NCBI GenBank assembly: GCA_005408345.1 | Contig: SEMN01000258.1 | Location: 514,501-578,500, forward strand | Direction of reading: 5' to 3' | DNA: 64,000 nucleotides | Source: Macquaria australasica | Taxonomy: Eukaryota; Chordata; Actinopteri; Centrarchiformes; Percichthyidae | In this document: positions 9,376 to 23,186 of the stretch, piece by piece | Layout of the letters: every line of letters starts with the position of its first letter | Position numbering within the stretch: the stretch's first letter is position 1 | Made by a program: the position numbers and the translations under genes | The notes under the pieces: model-generated | What the model was told of the DNA's origin: nothing | Databases searched by the model: none | The model's input: only the letters and a program-made list of their open reading frames with translations

Positions 9376-12300
9376 ATCATCAGATACTATGACAGAAGGT
9401 CCTGGATCAAAATGATTATGTTTATAAGCTTAAATCATTGATATGATATGATATGAATGTCTAACTGGGAGAATGTGAAAAAACAAGTTACTCATGGAAT
9501 TAATGTTAATTAGCGACAGCTAGTATTATCTGTCATTTTAACCGCTAAAAGCTATGGTCTGTGCTGGCTAAACCTGAGAAGCTGCACAGATTCTCAGGTA
9601 GTGCTATGTTTTGTACACTGTTCTTTGCTAATAAGAGAGAGAATAACAGCGATAACAGATTTGTTACTGTTGGAGCTCAGCAAACCAGTGTAGTGTTGGC
9701 AGTGTAGAGCGCAGCTGTCATTAAGGAGAGCAGCGCAGCAACACTATCCAGTTGAGGTGGACAAAACACAGTAAAGACAGGATGAGATTTTGATTGGGTT
9801 TATTTTAGCTGATACCGATTCCTTAAAATATGCCCGGATGGGTATAAAATTACCTGGATCTTCCGCATATTTTCCGTATTGTGCGGCCCATAGAGCAAGC
9901 GCACTAGCGTTTCCTTTAACCCTGACTCCCAACCGCTTGGTCTAGGGCTCACTCACATAAATGACAGTAACTCTGGATTCGGCTATTAATGAATTTTAAG
10001 TTTTAGGACATAATGATTTAAATAAGGGCTATTTAAGTGTTCATACTGGCTTGTTGATGTACCTAAAAACAATGATCCGCTGATTTACAGGCGTCTGTTC
10101 ACAGTCTATGGGAAAAAGTATTTTTTGGGCCAGTGTGCATCACGTGATGGAACCAGAAGTTGTAATTACCCTTCCTGGGGGCTTGGTTGGGACAGGAGCA
10201 GGATTACAACTGCACCTTACATGTTAGCTAACATAGCTAGTTAGCAAATGTTAACGAGCAATAACAAGCTGTCTTCTGAAGCCTGTGACTACAAGTAAAA
10301 TAATTACAGAGGGTGCTAGGCTCCTAAGAAACTACTGTACAAAAGCAAGAGTGTTGGAATACATATTATATGGGTAGTTCAGTAGAGATGAGTGATGAAC
10401 ATCTATTGTTAGATGAATACTGTACAGCCTGCATTAGCCTACATATAGTAAAGGATATTATGCACTAGGGGTGTGCTATAGGCTAAAAAGACAAAGGTGT
10501 ATTTAAGTTAAAAACTCATTTTTCATTCAGCTACGCTCATCCTCAATAACATTTCATCAGTTTTTATCAGATTAGTGTGCAGTGCAGGATAAAGCTTGAC
10601 TGATGTTCAGATATTGAAGCCTGACACTGTGCACAAGTGTTGGAGTTTCCCCATTGGCCGCTGATATACTAGAGTTGCATGATGTAACATTCTGTGAAAC
10701 ATCCCAGAGATAAAAGATATCAGCAAACAAAAGGAGCACAGTAGCAGAACCTCTGGCTTGATCATGCACCCCACTAAACACAAGTGGCCATGTTCAGGAG
10801 TTGGAAGTTGGCAAAGGTTCTTGCTGCACTAGTGCCAGTTGGTTCAGGCGCCTGAATGGTGGGGGGTGGTAATGGGGAACAGCCATCAGTGAAAAGCAGC
10901 AACAAGAACTACAGTGCATTGTGTAATTGGGCATTCTGAGCTGGGAGAAAATGGGGCCAAAAAGTCTGCACAAGTTTCATGCATTATAAGTCGAGACTGA
11001 CTTTATATCACAAACAGTGGCAAACAGAGAGAAAGGGGATTTAAAAAGAGGCATATTTTACTGTAGTATTATGGGAGGATAGTTACTGTGTGCTCGTGCA
11101 GTAGAACTGCCAAAATAGACGGAGTAGGACATAAACTCAACACACCTCTGTTTTAACTGCCTTTCTCTTTCTGATATCTGGGAAAATTCCCACACACACA
11201 TCACTCATTTGGGTTCCAAGATAATCTTTAATAAGATGGGGAGACCACTTTCACAGTTCGTGATCAGCAGATGGATTTAATAGTAGTTTAGGTTTTGAAT
11301 TTATGCTAAAATGATATATCTATTGTCATACAATCCTGGGGTTGGACTGTTTTGCTTTCACACCACAAACGAACTGAACCACTTGGAAGCAGACCAAGAC
11401 CCTCCCTTTCAGGTGGTCCCGGTCTGCTTGTTGAGTCCATGCCAGGGTACGACTGACAGCTTTCAGGTTGGTTGTGAAAGCACCCTTAGAACCTTTTGAC
11501 CAAGTTTCTGCATTTGGGCCTGTTAGATTTGACAAACACAGGGGAACTTAGTTAATTATATATGTCGTTACAGTTCCACACAATAAACTGTTTTTTTGTT
11601 TGTTTGTATTTTTACACATTTTAATGTTCCTAAACTTTTAGGACATTTCACATTTAGGGCATGAATTTTATATACACTGTATCAGTTCCAACTTCAGTCT
11701 TTATCTCTCAGAAGTCTTCCATCTGTTTTTTTCTGATTTCTCTTAATTAATTATTAATTATTTATTCATTTCTTGCACTGTCAGCAATTGCCACTGATCA
11801 CCGCATTATCAGCACCCAGCAGGGTCCTCATTGTATCCTTGGTATGAGTCCCACTATCCACACTGGAATCTCCTCAGTCTGTCTGACTAATGTTATTGGC
11901 TGCCTCCAGCTGACACAGATGTTTTCTGTCAAGTCACCAATGATGACAGTCTCTCTGTTCGTTTGCACAGTGAGTTTGCACATGAACAACTACAGACAAC
12001 TATGTACAAACAAAAAGTGCACTCACAGTACCCTAACGAATTTTGATTTAAAACATGAGTATTTCCTGCACCAGTGCTTTGTAGTGGCCTCCGCTACATT
12101 GGAGCTTCTGTCCTTGCATTTTATTCCATGATGAAAATGGCCTAAACATGCTTAATCATTGACTCCAGACTATCAACCAAGACAGCATAGTGTGCACCGT
12201 AATGGTGCTAGGCGAAGTATAAAAACATTCCAACAGATTTCAATCCTCAGCTTCCATTGCATTGCTGATTCTGGCATAGATTAGCATAGCCTGTAAAGAA

Positions 12301-12726
12301 TAGATGACATTACTAATACAGGCTGTACTAATTAAAGCCAGAACCATCATATCTCCTCATAAAATGTCTTCAATCCGTGCCTTTTGCTCTGATGCATGAT
12401 GTTGGAGAAGAGGAAGGTTTGATAGGTATGAAACTTTTAGCTGAAGGGATACATTCCTACACAAATAAATAAAACACACATTAAACAATATGGTGTTCAA
12501 TGTCACATAAATAAAAAATAAATTATTAAATAATAATCATATGAATACATTGTGTAAAATATCTAAATGAACCAACAATGTATTATTTCATCAATAATTT
12601 TCATAATAATTGTTTATTTGATTTTTTTTTTTTTTTTAATTTCATTATAGACATTTTTATTTCAAAATTCCCGTTGTCAAAATTTTGTTTTATTTCATAA
12701 TGGCATTTTCCCAATGACACATTGTA
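9376..12726. other. No gene recognised
   Basis: AT-rich DNA, probably within the chrm3 5' intron. Only short unconvincing ORFs and scattered degraded repeat pieces. Confidence 0.5.
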
Positions 12727-13416
12727 TTTCATAATGTCACTTTTTTCATATTGTCACCGCCCATCACATCCCCCTGCCTCTTTAGCTAGCAAGCTCAACA
12801 ACTGCTTCCAAAATGACCCAGCTAGTTCCTACTAGCTGGAGCGACATCAATGCTAAAGGTGTTGTGATTCGACTACACAGACACAGAAACTGAACCTTTT
12901 TAGCTTTGGAGCCTTAGCGTCACAAGGCTGCTCATGCTACCTACCTAGCTGGCTTATTATTATATAGGCCGGGTTGTGAGCTGTGTTAGCAGTGTCAGCT
13001 AGCACCTGTTGGCTTGACCACAGATAAAGACTCTTCACAGAGTTGTGTGTCTTTCCCTGAGGAACATCTTTAGAATCAAAATGCAGCCGGGGTAACTCTG
13101 AATCAACCAGCTAATGTTAGCCGCTGCTTTTAAAAGTGGCTCATATGCTGAGTAATAAGCCAAGTTCACAACCTAGCCAGCTAGCTGGGTAACATGTACA
13201 ACCTTGTTAAGATAGCAGCTAGATAGTTGATTCAGAATTACTTTGACATTGTGGTTGCTTCAGCTAACAGAAGCTAACTGGCTAAATCCAGTAGCAATTG
13301 TTCAGCTTGTAAGCTTAAGAGACAGGGGGGCATGTGATTGGCTGAAAGGTGAGAGGGTGGTGACAACACCACTGTCATGAAAAGTAATATCAAATAAAAA
13401 AGTCACATTATGAAAT
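12727..13416. mobile_element. Fold-back element with long imperfect inverted repeats
   Basis: Left arm TTTCATAATGTCAC...CACCGCCCATCACATCCCCCTGCCTCTTTAGCT...CAAGCTCAACAACTGC is mirrored on the right by GCAATTGTTCAGCTTG...AAGAGACAGGGGGGCATGTGATTGG...GTCACATTATGAAAT. The arms align with gaps over about 100 bases. Non-autonomous; no coding. Confidence 0.65.
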
Positions 13417-16310
13417 AAAAACAGACTTTTGAAAATAGGCATAAAACTCTGTTACTATGAAAATAAGTTATGACTTATTTTCAGTCAGTTTCTTAAACTA
13501 TTTTGCTTTATTGCTACATTTGTATATTTTACAAAATGTATTAATATGACTATTAATTCCATAATTATTTATTTATTTATTTAATATTTAACAATTTGGG
13601 GTTCCATAAAACAATACATAGAAAAATCAACCAAAAACATAACCAAAAAAGATGCAAATACACATTTAACAAATTAAATCAATCCATGCATATTTTTATA
13701 ATGGGTTATCTGGCCTCTTTCCTATTTTACAATTCCAACACTAACACTTGTACTGTAAGACTTGTACAGTATGGAAAGTAATTTCACCAGGAAAAAAAGA
13801 GAAAGAGAAAAATGGAAAATCAATGAACAAAAGAGTAAATAAATTTTCTTATTCGTGGAAAGACAGGAATGGTGGGATAATTAAATACAACAAGCTGCAT
13901 GGGTTGTTTAATGTAGCTTAAAATCAGAAAAACTTTAATAATGACAGTCATGAGCCACCACACATACAATGATACTGATGTCAAACTCTTGACAAAAATC
14001 GGAGCACAAACAATTGGTCTGTAATTCTGTTCACATGTTTCCAATTGTATCTTAAAACACTACTCACATTACGTTGAAATTGATAGTGGCCATGAAGAGA
14101 CCCCTTCCTCAAGCATTTTCAATGTAAGTGATGTGGGTCAAAATCCACTGCACTCATTAAATGCAAAAATGTCAAAGTAAATGTAAAGTTAAGCCGAAGC
14201 TAATATGAGGCTTCAGCAGTCTGTGTTAGGCAAATGAAGTGGGTATCTTCTAAAGTCTTTTTGGTACAAAATTCCCTCTTGTTTTGCTATCCCTCCATTG
14301 CAGCTGAGCAAGACAACAATGTCTGGGGAAACACCAAGAATGAAAAATAAAGTACAAAGAATTTTGCACTAAAAAGACTGTAACTTTGGAGGATACCCTC
14401 TTCATTTGTGTAACTACAGTACTGAAGTTTAACTGAACTTAAGAATGCATTTTTGCACAGGAATAGGACTGTAGATTTTGTCCCCCATCTCTTACATTCA
14501 GAAGGGCTTTAGTAAGGGAATCACTTCAGGACCAACATGGATAGGAGGAATAAATACAGCCACTAATAACTCTTTCAATGTACATGGGTTAGTTTGTTTT
14601 GTTTGTTTTAAGATGTCCCGGATTTCTTCATCAACATAAATATCTCTCTGTGTTTATATACTGTAGATGTATAACATCTCCAGAGTCGCATAATGTTCAT
14701 TCTGAATGTATACGTGAAACATTTACTGGAACCAAATTTCATTTGTTTTGCCTGACATGTGTAAGCCTAATGAATTGTGAATATATCTTTATATATTCAC
14801 ATTTGTTGGAACAAGCGGATATACTGCATAATATATATGTGATACTATTCTAATTTGTAATTTAGAGAATCCTAAAGGGATGTTTAAGATGGAAATCAAG
14901 AGTTTAAGAGGTTAATGAATTTCATGTACTTTCCTAATAAGTTATGGATCTGACTGTCTGTGTCTGTCTGTATGTATGACCATGTGTTCCCCTGCAGCAC
15001 TGTTTACATCTACAAATACAAGAAAGCAAAAGTCAAATGATGAGTAACTGTAATGAAATGCACTCACCAGTGCAGTCTGGTTCCCAGTATCCAATATGAT
15101 ATCCTGGTGTGAAGCTCAGCTCTGCTCATGCAGCATGCTTCTCTCTGCTGTGGCTCAGACTGCTCCGTTGGTGTGTGAGTGGAACCTCCAGCTCCGCCTG
15201 TGACATCTGCTTTGCTACTCTGAACTTCTCAGACATGGGCTGTTACATGACAGAGGCAATTTTTATTTGTTTTATGAGGAGGTTCCAAGGGGATGTGACA
15301 AGCCTGACTAGGCTGTGACAACCCAGATAATTTGTTCAAATAAATACAGCTGTATAAATAGGCATATATATGACCACATCGATCAAAGATTTGCTGCAAA
15401 CATGAATTTATTATGCTTGTCAAAGACAAACTAAACAGCAATGGAAAGGCACAGTCTACTTTAGATGCACTGCTTCTGAAATGCTTGCAGTAGATATTTG
15501 AACCGAGACAGAGTTGTGACAAAGCCTCAGCGTAACCTGAATAAAACACAGCCACATTAGACAGGTCTGATACACTGATGCAAACAGAACTGATTCAATA
15601 GCGTTGCAACATTCAGGTGAATGGGCTCATCACTTGGTCAACTTCAATATGAAATCGAACAGTCAAAAGTGCATTTCAAAGTCTGTAACGCTCTTGGTGG
15701 GATAGTTGCACCTTTTAGACAGTAGTACCTGATTGGCTAATGAAATGCAATGTAATGGCACTAATTTTCCTTGTTGTGGGACGAAATAGCTGAGCTGGGA
15801 GAGTATAAGAGGTCTCTGGTCCTGGTTGGATCCCGGATTTTGGCAAAAGCAACCCACAATGTAACAGAACTGATATAATACATGAAGTCATGTGGAAATC
15901 ATCGTAGTTTGACCTTTGCAGATGTGTCTTTCTAGGAAAAAACACCTCACTATGAGTTTCAGAGCCTGGGTACTGGGGGTCGTTAGGCTGTCTACTGTCA
16001 TCAAATCACATCTTGTCATTTCCATTTTTCTCCAAATTTGAGAGCCAGTCACTGTGGCCGGTTTCCAAAGTTCTCCATCTTTTCGCAATCCATCAGTGTC
16101 AAGCTTTTCCATCTTTGACAGAGTGGCCAATGACAGGTTGACTCTAGCTTTATAACTCCTGGAGCCGCAGAAAGTCCACTGTCGTATTTCGCTCCGGATT
16201 TGGAATTGAATCCGCCGAGATAACGAGGTAAGATGCTGGCAATGTTATTTTATTTAGTCAGCTAGCTAGTTAGTTAGCTAAAAGTTTATTACTGAGAAGA
16301 AACAACTATA
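13417..16310. other. No gene recognised
   Basis: AT-rich flank. Apart from the possible chrm3 leader exon at 15068, only short random ORFs. Confidence 0.5.
15068..15130 (-). other. Possible non-coding first exon of chrm3
   Basis: A strong donor-like site CACTG|GTGAGTGC occurs on the minus strand at 15068/15067, about 7.2 kb upstream of the acceptor at 7865 that precedes the chrm3 start exon. The 5' limit is not visible; 15130 is nominal. This is inference from splice-site shape only. Confidence 0.25.
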
Positions 16311-16745
16311 ACAATATAATAATAATAGCTTTATTTATATAGCACCTTTAAAAACAGAATTTACCAAGTGCTTTGGCAGACAAAGCAAAAGCAGGATACT
16401 CAGAAGGCATTATAACACAGAAAGTCAAGATAAGGCAAAACAAAAGCAAGACAAAATTAATTATGAATAAATACAAATATAAACAATAAAACCATAAATT
16501 AACAAGGCGCCTTAAAATAAAAGCAAGTCTATAAAACTGGGTTTTAAGAAGTGATTTAAAAGAAGTCACTGATTCTGCAAGCCTTATCTCCTCAGGCAGG
16601 TTGTTCCGAAGCTGAGGGGCCCTGATAGCAAAAGCACGGTCACTTAGATTTAAGCCTCAACTTTAGAACGGCCAGAAGGGCCCCACCCGAGGATCTAAGG
16701 CTGCGAACTGGCTCATATGGGGTCAACGTAGGGGTTATCATTAAT
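16311..16745 (-). pseudogene. LINE 3' end (RT C-terminus)
   Basis: Minus-strand reading gives GDRAFAIRAPQLRNNLPEEI and RLAESVTSFKSLLKTQFYRL AF, the C-terminus of a common fish LINE, followed by a 3' tail with TTTATATAGCACC-type sequence on the plus strand. 5'-truncated. Same family as the plus-strand copy at 25746-26455. Confidence 0.75.
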
Positions 16746-18167
16746 TTTTTTATACTTTGTGGTTCTCTATTGAGCAATTTTTAGCTCACTGTTTCTTAAA
16801 GGGACATCTCTTCATTGACTTTTAGAGTTTTGCATTGTTTTTACCTGTTTATATTAATATTAGTTATCTGTCATTGTATATTGTCACGATGTGTGTTGAT
16901 ACAGATACAGTGGCTATTATTTACTGTCACAATGCATGTTGATACATACAGGCGCCATTATTTATTACTGCATTATGAGATGCATTATGAGCTTAACCTG
17001 AGAATGTTTACCAACTGATAATAAACTTAATATGATTGTATCGAACCAAACTGTAACACAAGGTATTATGGCATACTACTATATTATACACTGAGCTGAA
17101 ATTTGTTCATTTTGCTGATTTACAAATGGTATTCATATGCCGTTGTAGTTTTTATATTAGTGAGTTAAAACTACCAACAATTACATGGTTATACTGTGTA
17201 ATGAAACCGGAGAGTTATAATCTTTAGCTGGTTTGTTGTAAGTGGCACTTTTCTTTTCTCTATTAATGGCAGATGGCTTCCAAACAGAAGAAGCACCGAG
17301 CAATGTGCAGTGAGGAGTGGGTTGTCCCACCTGCGTAGGTGTCTGGCCCTCTGAAGGAGGAAACAGGCCAGCAACAGGCCAGAAAAACTTGCATGATCTG
17401 TATCTGAAGGTAAACTTGGACAAAGTGAAGTGTACAGTCATAAAACATAAAGCTAAGTCAGTAAATTTTATTTTTAAAATGTGATTTGGGGCATCTGACA
17501 TTAGTTTGCATAATTGGTCAATGACAACAAAATACAAAAGCAGCATGTAAAGTTGCAGTGTGAGGCTGATCGGCATAGCCTACAATTTCCTTATATGACA
17601 CAGGCCTGTTACTTTGACAACATTGCTTGTTTTAGTGTGTTTGCAATGCATCTCAAAGATGGCTCTGCTGTAAAAAGCGCAATGTAAATGAAGATCATTC
17701 ATTCATTTGTTCATTCATTAAGTCCATAAATGTCTGTGGGGGCGGGACTGATACAGACAGACAGGCACATTTCTCTATCATCATGCTTGCATTGTTTTGA
17801 AGTGGAGGCTAGTGGTCGTAAAATGTAACGCATAGCGAATCACAACTTGTTAATTAAAACTATTTTATTAGAATCAAAAATTAATATAATCAAGTAGCCG
17901 GCTGGACTGATTAGTCAGCAGCTTATGGAAAGCAGCTTATGGAAAGCAGACTTTTCTTGCTGTACACCCAACTAAATGAATGGGATTCGTCGCATTTATT
18001 TTACAAGTGGAAATCTAGTGTAAGAGACATTTGCCGAAAAGCGATTTGTTTGCATCCCTGGTTAGATGAAGAAATCATTGATGTTAGTTGGTAAAGGTCG
18101 ATGGGAGAAAAGCAGTCTAAATATATATCAGGTTTTCTAGTTGTTTCTAAGATTCCTGTGTTTGGAC
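16746..18167. other. No gene recognised
   Basis: AT-rich intergenic DNA with short random ORFs; the 17181-17576 reading frame has no family signature. Confidence 0.45.
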
Positions 18168-18168
18168 T

Positions 18169-18770
18169 CATGGTGGAAATCTTTGGGTCTCTGTAAATAA
18201 TAAAGAGTAACGTTATGGTTTAGACCTGCTCTATAGTGCCCTGAGATAACTTCTTCTATGATTTGTGCCATATAAATAAAACTGAATTGAAGTGGTTCGT
18301 TTTCTGGCTGCTAGCGGTAGCGTTTTGGACAATAGTCAGGCTGCTAGGGGTAGCTACCGCTAGCAGCAAGAAATAACCTTAAGAATCCCACTCACTCTTG
18401 TTTTTCCTAATTTTTTATCACTCTACCTTCTTTGTCTCCTCCGTCAATGGGGCTCTTTTTCTTTTGCCGCAGTTACTCCGGTTGTTCCACCATCCGTCAT
18501 TTCCACTATCTGGGGATAGCTAATAATAGCTACCGGAAAATAAAAGCCTTATTCCTCTTCTGTTTGGTTGAGCCGCTTCCTTTGTCCTTTAAATCGAGCT
18601 TTCTTTTTCCCCAGCAGATTGTACCCATGGGCGGACAGAATTGCACAGTGAAAGCGAGGCTTATAGGAAACCAGTCTAAACGCCAATGGTGTCATTATTT
18701 TATAGCCATTATATTGTACAATCATTCATAATGATAAGTTAAAGCAAAAAAGTTGTCTATTGTCACTTTA
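18169..18770 (+). repeat. Composite SINE-like repeat, copy A
   Basis: Block 1 (18169-18291), CATGGTGGAAAT...CCTGAGATAACTTC...AAACTGAATTGAA, and block 2 (18390-18770), with TTTTTATCACTCTACC, CAGTTACTCCGGTTGT and TTAAAGCAAAAAAGTTGTC, both recur in the same order and orientation at 53040-53402. Confidence 0.7.
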
Positions 18771-18951
18771 AGTGTGAACTAATCACATAAAGTCATAGTG
18801 ACTTGATCATTTGTTAATGGTGAGCAACAGGAATTCATGATATATCCTGCATTCATTTATGCATTAAATTATCATGAGTCATACTTTAGTTAAGCATAAG
18901 TATATGATTTGTACCCTTATTAAAAAGTGTTACCAAATATTTCATTACAAA

Positions 18952-19155
18952 AAATGGATCACATTGTCTCCATTTATTTAGAGGATGAGTGTAAAGGGCG
19001 ATGGAAAAATCTCAGGGACAGATATATTAAGGAAAGAAAGACCATGAGAGAGAAGAAGAGTGGTGCAGGGGCAGAACAGAAGACAACTTGGAAGTATTTC
19101 TCCATCATGAGCTTCCTGGAGCCTGGTACCCTGTCTGACTCAGAAACCTTTACTG
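18952..19155 (+). pseudogene. Harbinger-type MADF/Myb-like protein fragment
   Basis: Contains DECKGRWKNLRDRYIKERK followed by GAGAEQKTTWKYFSIMSFLE, the MADF (Myb/SANT-like) domain that accompanies PIF/Harbinger transposases. No clear start upstream, and homology ends near 19150, so it is a remnant. It is convergent with the transposase relic on the other strand, the usual PIF/Harbinger layout. Confidence 0.7.
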
Positions 19156-19254
19156 TCCTTTACCTGTCTGAAGTATCTCCCAGCTCCTTGTCTACTCCTG
19201 TAATTCTGGCCACTGACAAATCTTCTGAGACCCTGCCTCTTCTTCCAGTGGAAC

Positions 19255-20230
19255 GGGAGCTTATGCTGTGGAATTCCACCTGTGGAATTTGTGAAGGGCC
19301 ACTGTTGCTTTCACAATGGCATCCACATTCGCAGGGCTCACTCCAACCACCCAGTGGTAGATCCTCCACTGTGCAGCAAACATTCCAAAGCCGTTCTTAA
19401 CAACTCTCCTGGCTCGTGAGAAGCAGTAGTTGAACAGCCTCTTTGGTTGGGAGATGTTTCTTCCAGGATAGGGCCTCAGCACATTCCTCCTCATAATAAA
19501 ATGAGAAAAAAAAGAAGAACATTAAAATATATAGATACATCAGAATAGCATAGCAGGCTAAAAATTCAACAATATAAACCAATAATAAAAAATCTGACAG
19601 TGCTGTACCAAAATGTGAAAACAAGTAATCAGTCAGTGAAAAAAAGCAATTCTATAAAAATGTGATGGTGCAAGTGATTATTCCTTAGTGGGAAGGCTGT
19701 TCAGAGTCAAAGTCAGAAGTCAGAATTCTTTGATACTGTATATATAGGCACTAGACCATGTAAATCCTTATGTGTAATTAATACAAATTCCAAGACTTAC
19801 CTGAGGGGAAAAGCCTCATCTCTCACGAAGACATGAGGCATGGGCCCCACTTGGTCAGCGCCTGGGAGAGAAGCATCTTCTGGGAGATCCAGCTTCCTCC
19901 TCCATCACCCTGAACAGATACTTTGCATCCATAACTAGCAGAAGTACAACAGAGTATGTTCCCTTGTAATTGAAATACTGAGAAGCTGAATTTCGTGGTG
20001 CCTGGATTATCACATGCTTCCCACCCATTGCTTCCACACAGCTGGGGAAGTTCCACCTCTCCTTGAAGCCCAGGGTGATCTCCTGCCAATCAGCAGCCTT
20101 TGGTACAGGCAGAAATTCATCCACCAGGCTGTCTCAAATGTCCTTGGCCACATCTGGCACAATGTCTGCCACAGTGGAGATGTTCACTCTGTAATTGGAG
20201 GAATGGTAGTGTAGTGTTACCAGTTGCCAG
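19255..20230 (-). pseudogene. PIF/Harbinger transposase relic
   Basis: Minus-strand fragments in order: RVNISTVADIVPDVAKDI, a stop, then DEFLPVPKAADWQEITLGFK, ERWNFPSCVEAMGGKHVIIQ, APRNSASQYFNYKGTYSVVL; then a region rich in stops; then RLFNYCFSRARRVVKNGFGM and VGVSPANVDAIVKATVALHK. These are DDE_Tnp_4/HARBI1-family blocks. The expected DGKH has become GGKH, losing the first catalytic Asp, so the gene is dead. Confidence 0.85.
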
Positions 20231-21277
20231 CAGTGTTGGGCAGCAGCAGCACTACAAGTAGTGTTGTAGCTAGTTTAATTACATTTCTCAATTGTGTGGT
20301 GGTAGCGTTGCTGTTTTCTGAATCAAATAGCTTTTCAGTAGCTTAACTCTTTTATTGCTCAAGCATCCACACAAGCTACATTTTGCCAAGCATTTGTGAA
20401 GCTAAAGCGCAGTGGAGCTTTCTGCTGCGGTCTGAAATAACACTGCAGTGGGTGACACCAGTGCCAAGACGTGTACGTGTAGCCGACTGAAGCACTTCTG
20501 TATGATGGTGACATCACTTACCAATCCTTGGGCTGATGCCTATGACGTCTCTGCTGCAGGGGAATACAGACACGCGAGCTTGAGTTTACTTGATGGAAAG
20601 ATGGTAGAGGGTAAGGACGGAGAGGAATTGATCCAGTCACCGTAGCCGTACCTTGAGAAATACATGAGTTTAAATTAAACAGAGAAAAATTGGCAAAAGA
20701 CAAACTTAAATAAATAAACAAATGCAGTAGGCCTACATATACGAGGGAAGAGGTGGGCAAAAATTAGGAAACAGAGGAAAAGTTTAGATTACTCTGAAAT
20801 AATACTTTTGTAGTTTTTAACACTGGCCAGCAGAGGGTATAACAAAAATGCAAGTCTCTACAAAACCAAAGTAAATTTACGTAGATACATCTAGGCCTAC
20901 TACTACAGAGTGAGCCTAATACAAAAAATAATACTTTTTAAACTGCCAGTCATATAGATAGAGTACTTTCTTAATCCCAGAGAGAAATTAAAGTGTCATA
21001 GCAGCCACTTAACATAAATCAAAATACAAAAACAATCAGGAAGGTAAAAGCAACAAATACAATTAAAGGCTAAATTATATACAATAACTAAATAGACTTA
21101 AACTTAAATATAAAATATAAAAAATAGCTTTGATGTAGTAAACTACTATTGCCATGGTGCTGTAGCTTAGCTTGCTACATTTCTCTGGGGGTAGCTTCAG
21201 TGTAGTGAAGCTTCATATAATGTAGAGTAACTGGTAGCTTAGCTCACTACACTTTCCAAGTAGCTTGCTCAACACTG
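20231..21277. mobile_element. hAT-type MITE with perfect 8-bp TSD
   Basis: Ends CAGTGTTGGGCA and TGCTCAACACTG are inverted repeats with one mismatch. The flanks GTTGCCAG at 20223-20230 and GTTGCCAG at 21278-21285 are an exact 8-bp target duplication, diagnostic of hAT elements. No transposase inside. It adjoins the Harbinger relic. Confidence 0.88.
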
Positions 21278-21929
21278 GTTGCCAGGTATCTTAAATTAAT
21301 GACATCATAATGCTATCAGTAAAAATAAAACTGCAAAACCTCCAATCAAGCTAATTTAAAATACTGTTTTTATATAACCTATCATCAATCAAATCAAATA
21401 ATTTACAAAAATAAACAAATCAGTGAGCTAATTGTTATTAATACAGAGCAAGGAAGCCTTGACAAGACAAATTTAATTTATGTCTAGCTTTTCATTCAGC
21501 TAGCAAACGTAGCTACCTTATAATAGATACTGCTAAAGGCTAGACTAGCCTAAATAGACTAAATAAAAGAGTGTTCTCTAAGCACGGGACAGAGACAGAC
21601 TGTGACAGTCATGTGAAATATGAAATGTATGCTTCATTTAAAAAAAGAAATGTAGTACTATTCTACTAGCAACACACAAATAAAATAAACAATTTATTTG
21701 GGCTTTAGGCGCTCACTTATTGAAAGCACTGATGTGAAGCGCCACTACGAGACAAAACACAGAGCATCTTTTGAGCATACCCACACATTATGATTTTCCG
21801 GCCCTTTGCTTGAGGACATTTTCTCTGACTCGACCTCTTTGAAATTTAATTGAATGATGTAATGTTAAAGATCAAAGTAAACACTCTACAGATATTGAGC
21901 TTCATCGACAAATATCTTTTCTTGTAAAA

Positions 21930-23147
21930 TGTCCGGCAGAATCAGTAAGACTGGTGTTGGTAAATTTGATTATGCCTTAAAAGTTCCCCAATTGGATGTG
22001 TGCAGGTCAGTGACTTTAGAACAGGTTGGTTTCCAACCCCATTGGATGTAAAACAGGTGGAAGTGCTTACTTACTCTAGATGACAATCTTACCTTTAAAG
22101 AAGGAATAAAAGTCTTATCAGACTCTGCAGGTAGGGCAATGGGAGCTGTGCTTAATGTAGGGATCTTGGTTATAAAACCTATACACAGTTGTATAAATCT
22201 TGTGTCTGCCCTATTTTAGATTGTGGTGCAGGGGTTTGGGGTTATTGTAAACAAACAAAATGTGATGCAGTTCAGAATAGAGCTATGCGCTGTTTTCTGG
22301 GTGTGCATAAAATGGCCCCAAAACTTGCAGTATGTGGTGACATGGGATGGGAGCCATGTAAAGTTCGGCATAAGGGTGACATGTTGCGATTGTGGAATAG
22401 ATTAATCAACATGCCTGATAAAAAACTTACCAAACTAATTCTTTATTGGGATTTGTCAAATAATTCTTCTTGGGTAAGGGAGGTTGCAAAAATATTTGGC
22501 AAGGCAGGTCTCCAATATATACATAGAAATAAATGATCTTGTAGTGGTAGTCAAATTAAAACAATACTGTTTGAAAATTATAAACAGAAATGGTCAGAAG
22601 TTTTGTGTAAATCAAAACTGAGAACGTACAGTCTGATTAAGTGTATTTACCATCCAGAGCACTATGTCACCCTTAACCTGACCAGAGCACAGAGGTCTGT
22701 CTGTGTCCAGCTGAGATGTGGTATCTTGCCTCTGGCAGTGAAAACCAGACGCTTCCACTCAATTCCAGAGGAGAATACAAAGTGTCACCTGTGTGATCTG
22801 GGAGAGGTTAAAAATGAAATGCACCCTTTGTTCTATTGTCCATTATATCATAATCTTAGATATACGCTTTTCCTTAAAATCTCTGCAGAATGTCTTGATT
22901 TGCTTTCTATGTCTGATGAATGTAGACTTCAGTACGTGTTTACAGACAAAGCGTTTCACCTAGCTCAGTTTGTGTTAAATGCCTACCAACAGCGTAGGAG
23001 GGCACTTTATGTTTCATGTGTTAATGTTTCATGTGTCTGTGCCTCCGATGTGCATAAGTTATGATAAGTCTCCGTTTATCGGTTATGTTGAATGAATAAG
23101 CTGTAACTGCTGTATGGCTAGTAACACCTTCTTCTTATGTATTCTAC

Positions 23148-23186
<39 letters not shown>

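Noticed and set aside
17181..17576. 131-codon minus-strand ORF
   Set aside because: No recognisable family, no splice or promoter context; likely random.
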